NCBI GenBank assembly: GCA_019694395.1
Contig: JAIBCC010000015.1
Coordinates: 62,001-126,000, forward strand
Direction of reading: 5' to 3'
Origin: Pyrinomonadaceae bacterium
GTDB taxonomy: Bacteria > Acidobacteriota > Blastocatellia > Pyrinomonadales > Pyrinomonadaceae
Length of the DNA stretch: 64,000 nucleotides
Within the stretch, counting starts at the first letter, position 1. Every line of letters begins with the position of its first letter. This document shows positions 1 through 9,418 of this stretch, one piece after another. The translations under genes were made by a program, and so were the position numbers. Below the pieces are notes generated by a model that saw only the letters and a program-made list of their open reading frames with translations, ran no database searches and was not told the DNA's origin.

Positions 1-2891
1 CCGTTGGTATTTACTTTAGGATTAAATCCGACACCATCATCAACTATTTTAATAATTAATTTGTCTTGCGGATTAGTAAAATCCAGATTTCCCAAAGACT
101 TTGAAATCTTAACTTGGACGTTTTCGGCTTTTGAATGTTTTATGACGTTGGTCAGGGCTTCCTGCACTATCCGATACACACTTAATTCATTTTCTCCTGA
201 AAATAAATTATCAATATCCTCAATTTCCGTATCAAAATTTAGTTTGGAGGATTCTTCAATTTGTTTTACCAAACTTTTGAGGGTTTCGGTCAAACCAAAT
301 CTTTGTAAATGTTGTGGACGTAAATTTTTAGTGATACTTCTGGTCTCTTCCAGACTTTGTGCCGTAATGGAGGAAATCTCTTCCAATTGTTTCCGATATT
401 TACTTTTGACAGGAATTTGTTTTAGAAGTAGTAATGTCCAGTTACGGATGACCAAAAGATTCTGCCCCAAACTATCATGTAATTCGGCTGCAATCCGATG
501 CCGTTCAGTTTCATTAGCATTAATTAGTTGGCGTAAGAATTGTTCCTGTAATAAACGCCGATGTTTGAGAGCCGCTAATCTCCATTGATAACCTAACACA
601 ATCATTAATACTAAAGCCAAAATACATAAAGACAAAAACCACCAAGACCGCCAAAATGGTGCACGAACCTCAATTTGCAAATTTGCTTTGTCTTCGCTCC
701 AAATGTCATTACCATTGGTGGCTATAACCTTAAAAGTATAATTTCCCGGCGGCAGATACGGATAATACGCAATTCGTCGCGTTCCGACATCTTGCCAGTC
801 TTGATCAAATCCCTCTAATTTATAGCGGAATTGGATTTGTTCGGGTTTGATAAAACTAACTGCAGTATAACTTATCTCTAGATTTTCCTGTCCGGGTTGA
901 ATAATCAACTTTTCATTGATATTAACTTTTTCTTTATTCAAAAAACTCTCTTCTATATAAACAGGGGCAGCGACTGTATTAGGCTTTATCGGATTGATTA
1001 TTATTCCCCCCTTTATCATTGAAAACCAAAGTTTTCCGTCACTTGTTTTCCATCCGGCAGGTTGATTTCCGCCGCTGCCCTCGGCTATTAACATCCCATC
1101 TTTTTCATCATAAACCGTGCAATAAACTCTTTTAATTTTTCCATCTGCAAATTCGTCAAGGGATTTTTTACTGACGGAATAAACTCCTTTGTTACCTAAA
1201 ACCCAAAAGAAACCATAATCATCAATCAAAATCCGGGAAGCAATATCTTCAGCTAAACCATTAGCTGAGGTAATTGAAACAATTTTACCGTCTTTCAACC
1301 GTGAAATGCCCCCGCCATACGTCCCGATCCAAATTGAACCTTCCTCATCCTCAAAAACTTCACGAACATTTTCATTGACCAACCCATTAGTGGTGGTGTA
1401 ATTGGTAAATTTTCCGTTTTCAAACTTACTTAAACCGCCTTTAGTGCCGATCCAAATCGCACCACTTTTATCCTGTGTTATGTATGAGACCCATTCATTA
1501 GCTAAGCCGTTCTGAGTGTCGTATTTTGTTATTTCTCCATTTTGATATTCAAATAATCCAATTGATCTTTCGGCAAACCAAAAATGTCCTTCCCGATCAA
1601 TGAAAATGGGGGAGATCTGTCCTTTATCTATAATCTCTGATTTTATTAATTTATTATCTTCAAACTTGTAAATCCCATTAAAGGTTGTGACCCACAGACC
1701 GTTGTTTTTATCCGCTGCCAACGAAGTAAAATAACTTGCTTTTGGGGGGATAGAAAATGTTTTGAAAACACCGTTCTGCCAATGAAGTAAAAATGGTCCT
1801 GAACTTACCCAAACGCTTTTATCCGATGCTTCGGTTATGGCAGATGTTCCAATTGAAATTTTATCCTCACTGGCTGCAAAATAATTTATTTTTCGCTCAG
1901 TGAATTTTAGTAATCCGACATTTCCCCCCATCCAAAGATTATCTTGTTTATCAAAAAACAAGGTTCTGATTCCATCCGTTCCAACTTCAGTAATATCATA
2001 GGTTTTAATTTCGGAACCAATTACCTCATACAAATATTTTTTGGAAGCAAAAAACAGATGATTTTCTTTATTGACCGTTAAAAATGAAAAATCCCCTTCA
2101 TAATCGATCTTGGCAATACTTGAAAATTTACCATTTTTGAATAAACCTACTTCTTTACTGTTTGAAATCCAGATGCCGCCTTCGGAATTAAAGGCGATTG
2201 AATAAATATGATTATCTGACAAACCGTTTTCAGTTGTAATTTGCTTAAAATTACCATCGTTAAACTGAATTAAACCTTCATTTGTTCCAACCCAAAGATT
2301 GTTTTCCTGATCGGACTTTATAAAGTCAATATGAAAATCTTCCCCATTTGGATTGTGAAATCTCTTTTTTAGAATTTTATCTGCCGGATAGGTGGTAAAC
2401 TGTTTATTTTGCTGGTTATAAGTTCTAAGTTCTTTTGAGTTTGAAATCCACAATAAGTTGTTTTGATCAAGATAAAATGAAGTAATTACTGAATCAATTG
2501 GCGAACCCTCTGACTTTTTAATCAAAGAAAAAACACCATTTTGATAATTCATAATGTCGCCATCTTCCGAACCGATCCACAAAATACCATGGGGATCCTG
2601 GTAAAGAGCAACAATTCTGCTGTTGACTAAATTAGGGGTATTACTTGTGTTAAATACCGTAAATTTCACTCCGTCAAAACGAGCCAACCCCCCAAAAGTA
2701 GCAACCCATAAATAACCATCTTGTGTTTGAATGATTGAGGTTGGAGAATTTTGCGGCATCCCGTCTTTGGTGGTATAAACGGTTTTGAGAAAAAAATCCT
2801 TTGGCGTAGTTTGGAGTAGTTCAACTGCCAAAGATTGCCATTGAAAAAGGATACCTAAAAATAGAAGGTAAAATATTTTTGGGGGGCGCAT
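1..2891 (-). CDS. Propeller-type sensor histidine kinase (3' end outside window)
   Basis: This is an open reading frame of at least 963 codons that runs off the left edge without a stop, starting at the ATG whose first base is 2891. An N-terminal signal or anchor is followed by many repeats of the type DGYLWVAT / GILWIGS, typical of two-component regulator propeller domains (roughly residues 30-660). A Y_Y_Y-type domain follows (about 665-735, including QFRYKLEGFD), then one transmembrane helix near 747-768. A HisKA_3 dimerisation region carries ERHRIAAELHDSLGQN with the phospho-acceptor His at about residue 805. An HATPase region then shows EALTNVIKHS and DDGVGF, where the window ends. It should sense a periplasmic signal, perhaps a glycan, and phosphorylate a NarL-type response regulator located further left. 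The family call is firm; the ligand is unknown. Confidence 0.93.
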   Translation of the reverse strand, partial: MRPPKIFYLLFLGILFQWQSLAVELLQTTPKDFFLKTVYTTKDGMPQNSPTSIIQTQDGYLWVATFGGLARFDGVKFTVFNTSNTPNLVNSRIVALYQDPHGILWIGSEDGDIMNYQNGVFSLIKKSEGSPIDSVITSFYLDQNNLLWISNSKELRTYNQQNKQFTTYPADKILKKRFHNPNGEDFHIDFIKSDQENNLWVGTNEGLIQFNDGNFKQITTENGLSDNHIYSIAFNSEGGIWISNSKEVGLFKNGKFSSIAKIDYEGDFSFLTVNKENHLFFASKKYLYEVIGSEIKTYDITEVGTDGIRTLFFDKQDNLWMGGNVGLLKFTERKINYFAASEDKISIGTSAITEASDKSVWVSSGPFLLHWQNGVFKTFSIPPKASYFTSLAADKNNGLWVTTFNGIYKFEDNKLIKSEIIDKGQISPIFIDREGHFWFAERSIGLFEYQNGEITKYDTQNGLANEWVSYITQDKSGAIWIGTKGGLSKFENGKFTNYTTTNGLVNENVREVFEDEEGSIWIGTYGGGISRLKDGKIVSITSANGLAEDIASRILIDDYGFFWVLGNKGVYSVSKKSLDEFADGKIKRVYCTVYDEKDGMLIAEGSGGNQPAGWKTSDGKLWFSMIKGGIIINPIKPNTVAAPVYIEESFLNKEKVNINEKLIIQPGQENLEISYTAVSFIKPEQIQFRYKLEGFDQDWQDVGTRRIAYYPYLPPGNYTFKVIATNGNDIWSEDKANLQIEVRAPFWRSWWFLSLCILALVLMIVLGYQWRLAALKHRRLLQEQFLRQLINANETERHRIAAELHDSLGQNLLVIRNWTLLLLKQIPVKSKYRKQLEEISSITAQSLEETRSITKNLRPQHLQRFGLTETLKSLVKQIEESSKLNFDTEIEDIDNLFSGENELSVYRIVQEALTNVIKHSKAENVQVKISKSLGNLDFTNPQDKLIIKIVDDGVGFNPKVNTN

Positions 2892-3001
2892 AGCAAAAAT
2901 GATTGTTTTACTTAATTCTTCTATTCAAACATTTTACAGGCGAATATATACTAAGTGAATATCTGGTTAGCGTCAAGCAGATTTTCCTGATTTATTCAAA
3001 A

Positions 3002-3775
3002 TTAAACAGTCATCCCGCCGTCAACGGCTATCGTTTGACCTGTCACATAACTCGCAGCATCCGACGCTAGAAAAACAGCTACACCTTTTAACTCATCTTC
3101 ATTTCCAACTCGTGGAATTGGATTATTGGCTTGGATTGACTTTTCGTAAAGATCAATTACTGCATCAGCTAAACGGGAATGAAAAAAACCCGGTGCAATC
3201 GCATTGACCCGAATTCCCTTGCGTCCCCAGCTCGCCGCAAGCTCTCTGGTTAAGCCGATCAAACCTGCTTTGCTGGCAACATATCCGGCATAAAACGGTC
3301 CGTTGGCGGATGAAGTTATGCCTGAAATCGAAGATATATTAATGATCGAGCCGCTTTTTTGCTTGAGCATTTCGCGTCCGCACGCCTGAGCCATCAGAAA
3401 ACATCCGGTCAAATTAACATCCAAAACTTTTTGCCATTGATCAAGCGGCATTTCTTCCGGCATCGCTCCCCACGAGATTCCGGCGTTGTTGATTAAAATG
3501 TCAACTTTTCCGAATTTGCTAACCGTTTCATCAACAACTCTTTGGACATCTTCAGCCTTTGCCACATCAGCTAAAACTCCTTCAACCGTAAAGCCTTTTT
3601 CCCGAAATTCAGTCAGGGTTTCATTGAGCCAGTTTTCGCGTCTGGCGCACAGTATTAAACTTGCCCCTGCCTCTGCCAAACCCTCCGCCATTTCTTTTCC
3701 AATGCCGCGACTGCCGCCGGTCACAATGGCGACTTTTCCGGTTAAATTAAACAGTTCATTAATAGTTTTTGCCAT
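3002..3775 (-). CDS. SDR-family NAD(P)-dependent oxidoreductase
   Basis: A 257-residue classical short-chain dehydrogenase/reductase, cytosolic, of normal family length. The cofactor-binding motif TGGSRGIG is at residues 19-26, NNAG at 96-99, the structural Asn at 121, the catalytic Ser near 149 and YxxxK as Tyr165/Lys169. The C-terminal stretch VTGQTIAVDGGMTV is the usual SDR ending. Overall the pattern resembles gluconate 5-dehydrogenase or 3-oxoacyl-ACP reductase-like SDRs, but substrate cannot be assigned from motifs. It stands alone between the leftward sensor kinase and a small leftward exported protein. Confidence 0.93.
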   Translation of the reverse strand: MAKTINELFNLTGKVAIVTGGSRGIGKEMAEGLAEAGASLILCARRENWLNETLTEFREKGFTVEGVLADVAKAEDVQRVVDETVSKFGKVDILINNAGISWGAMPEEMPLDQWQKVLDVNLTGCFLMAQACGREMLKQKSGSIINISSISGITSSANGPFYAGYVASKAGLIGLTRELAASWGRKGIRVNAIAPGFFHSRLADAVIDLYEKSIQANNPIPRVGNEDELKGVAVFLASDAASYVTGQTIAVDGGMTV

Positions 3776-3817
3776 ACTTGATCTTTGTTACCAGTTTTAT
3801 TATTTCAATTACTGAAA

Positions 3818-4219
3818 TTAACAAGCCTGTTCATTGCAGTAATATGAGAAAAATAAGGCAAGTGCAACTGCTGCTCCTGCCGCTCCAACCCCAATTGCAA
3901 TTTTTGAACCCAGTGTCATCCCATCACGACCAACTTTCTTGACCTGACCGTATTCGATTTTGTTACTTTTCCCTGAAACTTTTTCGATAATTGAGAATGA
4001 ATCAGGTTCAATAATGCTTATATAACCTTTAAATTTTGTTTTATCATTTAACTCTACTTTAACTTTGGCTTTTTCGCCTGTTCCGATTTTTGCAACTTTA
4101 GCTTTAACCTCTTCTATTTGTTTGACATTTTTATCATTTTGCTGAGGCAAAATCACTCCAGCTCCAAATAAATTTAATACCAATAAAATTAGCGAAAAAG
4201 TAATTGTTTTCTTAACCAT
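3818..4219 (-). CDS. Small exported or membrane protein with central SH3/Sm-like segment
   Basis: The most likely start is the ATG at 4219, because AGGGA lies seven bases upstream of it and the protein then begins MVKKTITFSLILL, a clear signal or anchor sequence. A longer frame from 4273 lacks such a site. After cleavage there is a charged region, then a short beta-rich stretch (KVKVELNDKTKFKGYISII) recalling Sm/SH3-like domains. A C-terminal hydrophobic helix (IAIGVGAAGAAVALALFF) precedes YYCNEQAC. Proteins of this layout recur in Acidobacteria. No function is assigned. Confidence 0.75.
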   Translation of the reverse strand: MVKKTITFSLILLVLNLFGAGVILPQQNDKNVKQIEEVKAKVAKIGTGEKAKVKVELNDKTKFKGYISIIEPDSFSIIEKVSGKSNKIEYGQVKKVGRDGMTLGSKIAIGVGAAGAAVALALFFSYYCNEQAC

Positions 4220-4353
4220 TTGTTTCCCTATTTTTAGTTTGATTATTTTGGCTTTGGCGTAACAATTTAACACAAAATTATTTAAATCCTAAATTTGATT
4301 ATTAAACTTTTGCTTCATTTGTTACTTTTCTGGCTTTGCGGTTTAATAAAATT

Positions 4354-5151
4354 ATGAGTAAATCACAAAAAGAACTCGCCTTTTTGCGGGATTTAACGGT
4401 AACAAAAGATTGGACAGACCGTTTTACAAACTTTACAGATAAACATTTAAAACTTCCCAAAGAAGGAAATTTTCTTTATTTCAACGCCGGAACGCTTTCG
4501 CACGCGCTCGAATTACGGGAAAAATTTGAGGACGAGGTTAATTTGGTTTGTATCTGTGATAATGCCGAATTGAAATTGATTTCCGAAGCCAAATCAAATT
4601 TGATGAAAGCACGGATAAAATTTGCCGATTTAAAAGAACTTGAATCCGAATCCTTTGACGAAGTTTTGGCTGATTTAAGTTTTGTCCGACCAAATGAGAT
4701 CGGCGAAATTTTAGACGAGCTTGTTTTTTTAACCAAAAAGGGCGGAAAAATTACTTTCTTTCTACCAACAGCTGGCAGTTTTGGCGAAATATTTTCCTAT
4801 CTTTGGGAAACATTTCTTGATATTGATTTAGTTGAAAAAGGTGCAGAAATTGAAAAGCTGATCAGTGAAATTGTCAGTATCTCGGATAGTGAAAAAATAG
4901 CCAAAGATGCCGGCTTAAAAACCGTCATAAGTGAAACCAACAACGAAATTTTTGAATACGAAACGGGAAAAGATTTTATCAGTTCGACTTTGTTGAGTGA
5001 TTTTTTGTTTCCCGTTTGGCTACATTTTTTGTCTAAAAAAAAGCAAAATAAAGCAATTCAAAAAATGGCACAACTGATTGATAATGAATCAGATCAGTTG
5101 ACTTTTCGTTTTTCGGTGAAGGCAACTTTGGTTGAAGGAGTTAAGAAATGA
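4354..5151 (+). CDS. Class I SAM-dependent methyltransferase-like protein
   Basis: A cytosolic protein of about 265 residues. The start chosen is ATG 4354 (MSKSQKELAF) rather than the TTG at 4336. The first half has a Rossmann methyltransferase pattern: FLYFNAGTLSHALELR occupies the motif I position, ADLKELESESFDEVLADLSF resembles the post-motif II acidic segment, and FLTKKGGKITFFLPTAG resembles the strand after the 'LkpGG' turn. Motif I lacks the usual GxGxG, so SAM binding is uncertain. The gene converges on the next one, with a 12-bp inverted repeat between them. Confidence 0.7.
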   Translation: MSKSQKELAFLRDLTVTKDWTDRFTNFTDKHLKLPKEGNFLYFNAGTLSHALELREKFEDEVNLVCICDNAELKLISEAKSNLMKARIKFADLKELESESFDEVLADLSFVRPNEIGEILDELVFLTKKGGKITFFLPTAGSFGEIFSYLWETFLDIDLVEKGAEIEKLISEIVSISDSEKIAKDAGLKTVISETNNEIFEYETGKDFISSTLLSDFLFPVWLHFLSKKKQNKAIQKMAQLIDNESDQLTFRFSVKATLVEGVKK

Positions 5152-5174
5152 AGAAAGGGGCTTTCATTTCTTAA
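5141..5174. terminator. Inverted repeat between convergent genes
   Basis: Bases 5141-5152 and 5163-5174 are perfect 12-bp inverted repeats with a 10-base loop. They overlap the stop of the methyltransferase-like gene and lie 7 bases from the stop of the convergent gene. This could act as a bidirectional terminator, although no long T tract follows. Confidence 0.5.
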
Positions 5175-5180
5175 ACTCCA

Positions 5181-6092
5181 TTAATAATTTTCCCGATATT
5201 CCAAGAACTCAGGAAAATCTCTCACCGCATCGTGATAAAAACCTAAGCCTAAAGATTCCAAAGCTTGATTCGGAGTTTCGTATTTTTCTTTGGTTTTAAT
5301 CTGTTTTGCTTTAATGAATTTTTCGAGTTTTTTATTGAAATGGTAGAACTCTACCTGATAACGATGTTCGCCATGATGCGATTCGTTATCGTCCCAGATC
5401 GCGTTCCAGATCGCCACACCAACGCCGTTTCCTTTGCCTAAATCTCCAAGCTGAACTCCTCCTTCCCAGGAAAAAGTTGTAGTTGGCGGAGTCAATAATT
5501 TGATTTTACCGTTCACTTCGCCAAAAAGTGCCGACCAAAAACTGTAGTCCGAACCGCCGGGCTGAGCGATTACCATATGAACCAAAGGTGACGGTAATCC
5601 CTCAATTTGAATAACTTTTAAACGAATTTTCGGATCTACGGCGGAATAGAAATATTCTCTGATGAATGAGTTTTGATTCATCACAAATTGGGAAATCAAT
5701 TTATCCTCGTAGCCATGCACGAATCGAATGACAAAAGGTTTTCCGACTTCTTCAATTACCTGTGCTTTTACTTTGCCGTGTTTGGGAAAAGTGACAGTTT
5801 TTTCAGTTGAAATAATTTTCAAAAACTGCGGCACCTCGCCAAAATTAAAATCATATTCACCTTCAGGATTGATTTGAGGCTTTTCATTAGAAATCGGAGT
5901 CTCATTAGCTGCACGATTTGTATTTTGATTTCCACATTTGTTGATTTCCACATTTGTTGCAGAATTTGCCGAATAACGATTAACTGCAAGATTAGAATTC
6001 CCTTTGGTTGTATTCTGTGCAGAAACTTTTCCAAAAATCGTAGCAAATAAAACCAAACCGACTGTTAATAATAAAATTTGTAAAACTTTCAT
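5181..6092 (-). CDS. Exported protein of unknown function with Asn-rich linker
   Basis: 303 residues beginning with a signal peptide (MKVLQILLLTVGLVLFAT, cleavage probably after VSA). An Asn/Thr/Ala-rich low-complexity linker follows to about residue 80, then a globular domain containing KHGKVKAQVIEEVGKPFV, a SYKF/DYSFW-type core and NAIWDDNESHHGEHRYQ. I do not recognise the family. The gene is preceded at 6124-6154 by a copy of the promoter-like motif that also lies ahead of the TPR genes in this window, so it may share their regulation. It is presumably periplasmic or outer-membrane associated. Confidence 0.8.
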   Translation of the reverse strand: MKVLQILLLTVGLVLFATIFGKVSAQNTTKGNSNLAVNRYSANSATNVEINKCGNQNTNRAANETPISNEKPQINPEGEYDFNFGEVPQFLKIISTEKTVTFPKHGKVKAQVIEEVGKPFVIRFVHGYEDKLISQFVMNQNSFIREYFYSAVDPKIRLKVIQIEGLPSPLVHMVIAQPGGSDYSFWSALFGEVNGKIKLLTPPTTTFSWEGGVQLGDLGKGNGVGVAIWNAIWDDNESHHGEHRYQVEFYHFNKKLEKFIKAKQIKTKEKYETPNQALESLGLGFYHDAVRDFPEFLEYRENY

Positions 6093-6123
6093 AATTGCCT
6101 CTGTAAAAATTTTCTACACTATT

Positions 6124-6154
6124 AATCGCCAAAAATTACGGAGGATCGGTTCAA
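6124..6154 (-). promoter_or_regulatory. Shared promoter-like motif, copy D
   Basis: Read on the minus strand: TTGAACC, exactly 12 bases, then TTTTTGGCGATT, ending 32 bases before the start at 6092. It matches copies at 9884, 11600, 16699 and 16860 in both half-sites and in spacing. Likely a promoter (possibly ECF-sigma type) or an operator. Confidence 0.6.
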
Positions 6155-6170
6155 TTTAATTTGGTTATTT

Positions 6171-8375
6171 TTATTTTTCTTTTCCCGGCTGATAACTTCT
6201 TTCTAAATGGAGTTTAATTTCATTTAAGTTAAACCAGGCTGGTTTGTATTGTTTTTTGGAATAAAGCTCAGCCTGATCAAAAAAATGCGGTGAGTTTGGA
6301 TTTGCTGTTTCGCCAAAAACCAACAATGATTCTGCTTTGAGTTTAGCCCCGAATTCAACGACTGCCAGATAAGAATTTCCGCTGACACCGTAGCGTTTTT
6401 TCTGACCTGTTTCTCGCCGTGTGCCGAAAGTAAAAATGCAGCCGGTTTGACCGTTTGCGCCGGGAATTGGAACGCTCGGTTTTGAATCGTCAAATTTTTC
6501 CTGCGTTCCGCTGGTGTGAATTCGTTGGAGTCTGTTAATTTCGCCCCATTGAACTTTCCATTGACCAAAATTTGTTTGCAATTCGTCCAAAACTCTTTCA
6601 AATGCTTTAATTTTCGTTTCGGTATCAAGCGCAGCCAATTGTTCAGCCAAAGTGATTTGCGTATTTCTGTTTCGCAATTCCTGATTAGCCCGTTGCAGCT
6701 GTTCAAAATACAGCATAAAAAGAGTGGTCGGAATCGAATCAATCTTACTTTCGTAATCCCAATTTTTCAGAAATTCCAACGGTTCGGAATACTTCGCCGT
6801 TTTATCAGGATTTTTTTGTAGAAATTCTTTCCCAATCGAAACAAGTTCCGGCACAAAAGTTTCCGCTAAATGGATATGCGTATCAAAAGAAGCGGTTTTC
6901 CATTCATCAAAAGTAAATTTATCTTTCCCCGAAAGAATTTTTCTCGACCTTTGCGAACGCGGCGTGTCAGGGTCGGGAGCCATATATTCAGGGATTTTTG
7001 TTTTATCTGGATTATCCGTGGCAGAAGTTAAAAACGGGGTGGAATTACAGCTTTGCACAAATCCCGCCGCCGGATTTAGAACCTGCGGTAATTCGCTGAG
7101 TTCGTGATACCCCTGCCAATCTGTTTCTGGATCGCTCCCGTCAACGGCTTCCGCCCAATTAAATTTGGGATTACGGCGCGGCATTGCGTTCCCGTGTAAA
7201 TAAAAAATATTTCCCCGTTTATCAGCGTAAATTGTGTTAGAACCTGTGAGCCGGCGATGCGCTAAAGCTGCTTTGAATTCTTTGAGCGAACGAGCTTTAG
7301 CCATTGCCCATTTTTGGGCAAAAAGTTTCGGTCCGACATCTGTTGAAGCCGCGTGAACGGCAATCTGTTTTCCATCCCTGATTCCAACAATCGGACCGTG
7401 ATGCGTTTTGCGGAAAGTAAACTTTTTCTTTTCCAAAGTTCCGTTATTATTAACCAGAATTTCATCCGTCCATTCAACCGCTTTCAGATGTTTATTGCCG
7501 AATTTATAAGCCAAAGCGTCTTTTGGATCATCGAAAGTTTCGAGATAAACATCAGTCGAATCAGCCGCTGTGTTAGTATGACTCCAACCCAAAAATTCAT
7601 TATGTCCCGTCCAGATATAGGGCATTCCGAGCATCGAAAAACCCGAAATATTCAGCCCTTGATTACTGTGCAAATGAGCCTCGTAACGTTGCCCGCCGCC
7701 AAAGAATCCAACGTGCGGGTTTATAAAAAGCAAAGCATTTCCCGAAGCACTCCTTTTCGGACTGACTGCCCACATATTTGAACCTTCGTCCATTCCTTCG
7801 CCGGAATTATTGGGAGTTTGTGTATTGGAAAGTTCTTTAAAAAGTTCGCGGATTTCTGATTGTGAAACGCCCAACCCGCCAAGTCCCGGCGCGCCTGTAA
7901 TTAGCGGAAACCAGGGTTCGTAATGTTTTATTAATCGCGGCGTGACTTCGGGATGTTTTTGCAGATAATAATTAAGTCCGGCGGCGTAGGCATCACACAA
8001 AATTTTGATGGCAGGTTTTAATCTTTTGTATTCCGCCTGCGCTCTCTGAGTTGACTCAAAGAGTCTGTTCATCAAATCGCCGTTCAAACGAGATGCACCG
8101 TAAATTTCTGAAGCACGACCGAGCTTGTTAATGTGGTCTTCTTCTAATTGCCAAAAATTGTCTTCCGCCTGTGCATACATTAATCCAAATACTGCACTGG
8201 CATCTGTTTGACCGTAGATATGCGGAACACCGTAATTATCCCGAAAAATTGTGACTGATTTCGCAAGCTTTTCCGCCTCTTTATCAACCGCAAATGTTGT
8301 TCCGTTTAACCCCCAAAAGAGTATGACCAGAACGACAAAATTTTGACGCAACAGTTGTTTAAAAAGGGATTTCAT
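6171..8375 (-). CDS. Penicillin acylase family amidohydrolase
   Basis: 734 residues with an N-terminal signal or anchor, matching the length of the Ntn-hydrolase penicillin acylase / acyl-homoserine-lactone acylase precursors. Family hallmarks are NYGVPHIYG near residues 47-55, the processing site EGSNMWAVSP with Ser199 as predicted autocatalytic nucleophile and new beta-chain N-terminus, and NPHVGF and GHNEFLGWSHTN downstream. Alpha, spacer and beta parts are all present with no break. It should be exported to the periplasm, self-cleave and hydrolyse an amide. The substrate (beta-lactam, acyl-homoserine lactone or another acyl amide) cannot be read from motifs. It appears monocistronic. Confidence 0.92.
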   Translation of the reverse strand: MKSLFKQLLRQNFVVLVILFWGLNGTTFAVDKEAEKLAKSVTIFRDNYGVPHIYGQTDASAVFGLMYAQAEDNFWQLEEDHINKLGRASEIYGASRLNGDLMNRLFESTQRAQAEYKRLKPAIKILCDAYAAGLNYYLQKHPEVTPRLIKHYEPWFPLITGAPGLGGLGVSQSEIRELFKELSNTQTPNNSGEGMDEGSNMWAVSPKRSASGNALLFINPHVGFFGGGQRYEAHLHSNQGLNISGFSMLGMPYIWTGHNEFLGWSHTNTAADSTDVYLETFDDPKDALAYKFGNKHLKAVEWTDEILVNNNGTLEKKKFTFRKTHHGPIVGIRDGKQIAVHAASTDVGPKLFAQKWAMAKARSLKEFKAALAHRRLTGSNTIYADKRGNIFYLHGNAMPRRNPKFNWAEAVDGSDPETDWQGYHELSELPQVLNPAAGFVQSCNSTPFLTSATDNPDKTKIPEYMAPDPDTPRSQRSRKILSGKDKFTFDEWKTASFDTHIHLAETFVPELVSIGKEFLQKNPDKTAKYSEPLEFLKNWDYESKIDSIPTTLFMLYFEQLQRANQELRNRNTQITLAEQLAALDTETKIKAFERVLDELQTNFGQWKVQWGEINRLQRIHTSGTQEKFDDSKPSVPIPGANGQTGCIFTFGTRRETGQKKRYGVSGNSYLAVVEFGAKLKAESLLVFGETANPNSPHFFDQAELYSKKQYKPAWFNLNEIKLHLERSYQPGKEK

Positions 8376-8473
8376 TTGTTTACCTGCCTATCAGAAAAAT
8401 TATTTTGGGAAATATTTAATGGACTGTATGCAGATAAATTATCAAAGCAAATAACGTTTAGCAAATTTTAAAA

Positions 8474-9403
8474 TTATTTCGGACAGCCTTTGGTAATTTT
8501 TGCTCCTAACTTGATTGCCTGTTCCTGATCTTTGAGAGCCAGAGCAGTTTTTCCAATTTGGCAATAACTATAGGCACGAGTTTCGTAAATATCCTTTTGA
8601 TTAGCATCCAACATCAAAGCCTGAGAATAGTCGGCAATGGCTTTTTCGTGTTTATTGAGTGAATAATAACAATTGGCTCGATTGATGTAGGCATTGGTAT
8701 ATTTAGGATCAATTGCCAAACTTTTGTCTAAATCTTCAATCGCCAAAATATAGTTCTTCTTTTCCAAATAAAGTGTCCCGCGATTGTAATAGGCTTTTCT
8801 GAGATCGGTTTTGAAGGCAATCATCAGATTATAATCGCTGATGGCTTCGTCTATTCTGCCCAATTCTTCTAACGCTTTGGCGCGATGATAATAGAGTATT
8901 CCGTTGGCAGGATTGAGTTTAATGGCAGAATTGTAATTTGCTACCGCATTATTATAATCGCCTTTGACAGCCGCATTTTTACCTTTTTCCAAATATTGTT
9001 CCGATTGTTGAGCAGGAGAAATACTTGAATTTGAAGAAGGTAAAGCCGGTGAATTTTCAATTCCTGCAAAACTTAATGTTGAATAAAGCACATCACGCAA
9101 GGCGGCGGCAACCTGATCACGCTCAGCTTCGTTAAAACTCGTTTTATTCCCTAAAGCCGACAATTTTCGTAAATTTGTCAATAATTCTGTTGAAGTTCCG
9201 CTTGGGGCGGTTTTAATATCATTTTGCAAGTTTAGCAGCAATTCAGAAATATGTTTCGGATAAGATTCGGAAGTCGGAAATTTATACCAATTAACCAAAC
9301 TTCCGCCAAGTTCCCCTAAACTCGTTCCAAGCATACTTTTCCATTTATCAAATTCACTACTTTGGGATTTGGTTTTTCCCTGCAAAGCATCGTTTATGCC
9401 CAA
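8474..9403 (-). CDS. TPR-repeat protein, downstream part of a TAA-interrupted gene
   Basis: This frame holds about 309 codons with at least five TPR units toward the C-terminus (e.g. GILYYHRAKALEELGRIDEA, AYYNRGTLYLEKKNYILA). As an isolated gene it would need a TTG start, has no signal peptide and shows no convincing ribosome site. It lies in exactly the same frame as the gene at 9419-9832: that gene's TAA (9419-9421) is followed by five sense codons and then this frame. The natural reading is one exported TPR protein of about 450 residues, signal plus N-domain plus TPRs, broken by one TAA. It may be a pseudogene, or the 3' part may be expressed by reinitiation. Confidence 0.75.
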   Translation of the reverse strand: MGINDALQGKTKSQSSEFDKWKSMLGTSLGELGGSLVNWYKFPTSESYPKHISELLLNLQNDIKTAPSGTSTELLTNLRKLSALGNKTSFNEAERDQVAAALRDVLYSTLSFAGIENSPALPSSNSSISPAQQSEQYLEKGKNAAVKGDYNNAVANYNSAIKLNPANGILYYHRAKALEELGRIDEAISDYNLMIAFKTDLRKAYYNRGTLYLEKKNYILAIEDLDKSLAIDPKYTNAYINRANCYYSLNKHEKAIADYSQALMLDANQKDIYETRAYSYCQIGKTALALKDQEQAIKLGAKITKGCPK

Positions 9404-9418
9404 ATATTTACCGCTGTA

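Noticed and set aside
4-588. Plus-strand reading frame at the left edge
   Set aside because: It is the complement of a clearly conserved histidine kinase domain and shows no protein-like composition of its own.
8474-8500. Possible tRNA or small RNA genes in gaps
   Set aside because: I looked through the intergenic gaps for cloverleaf arms, CCA ends and other RNA hallmarks and saw none that were convincing.
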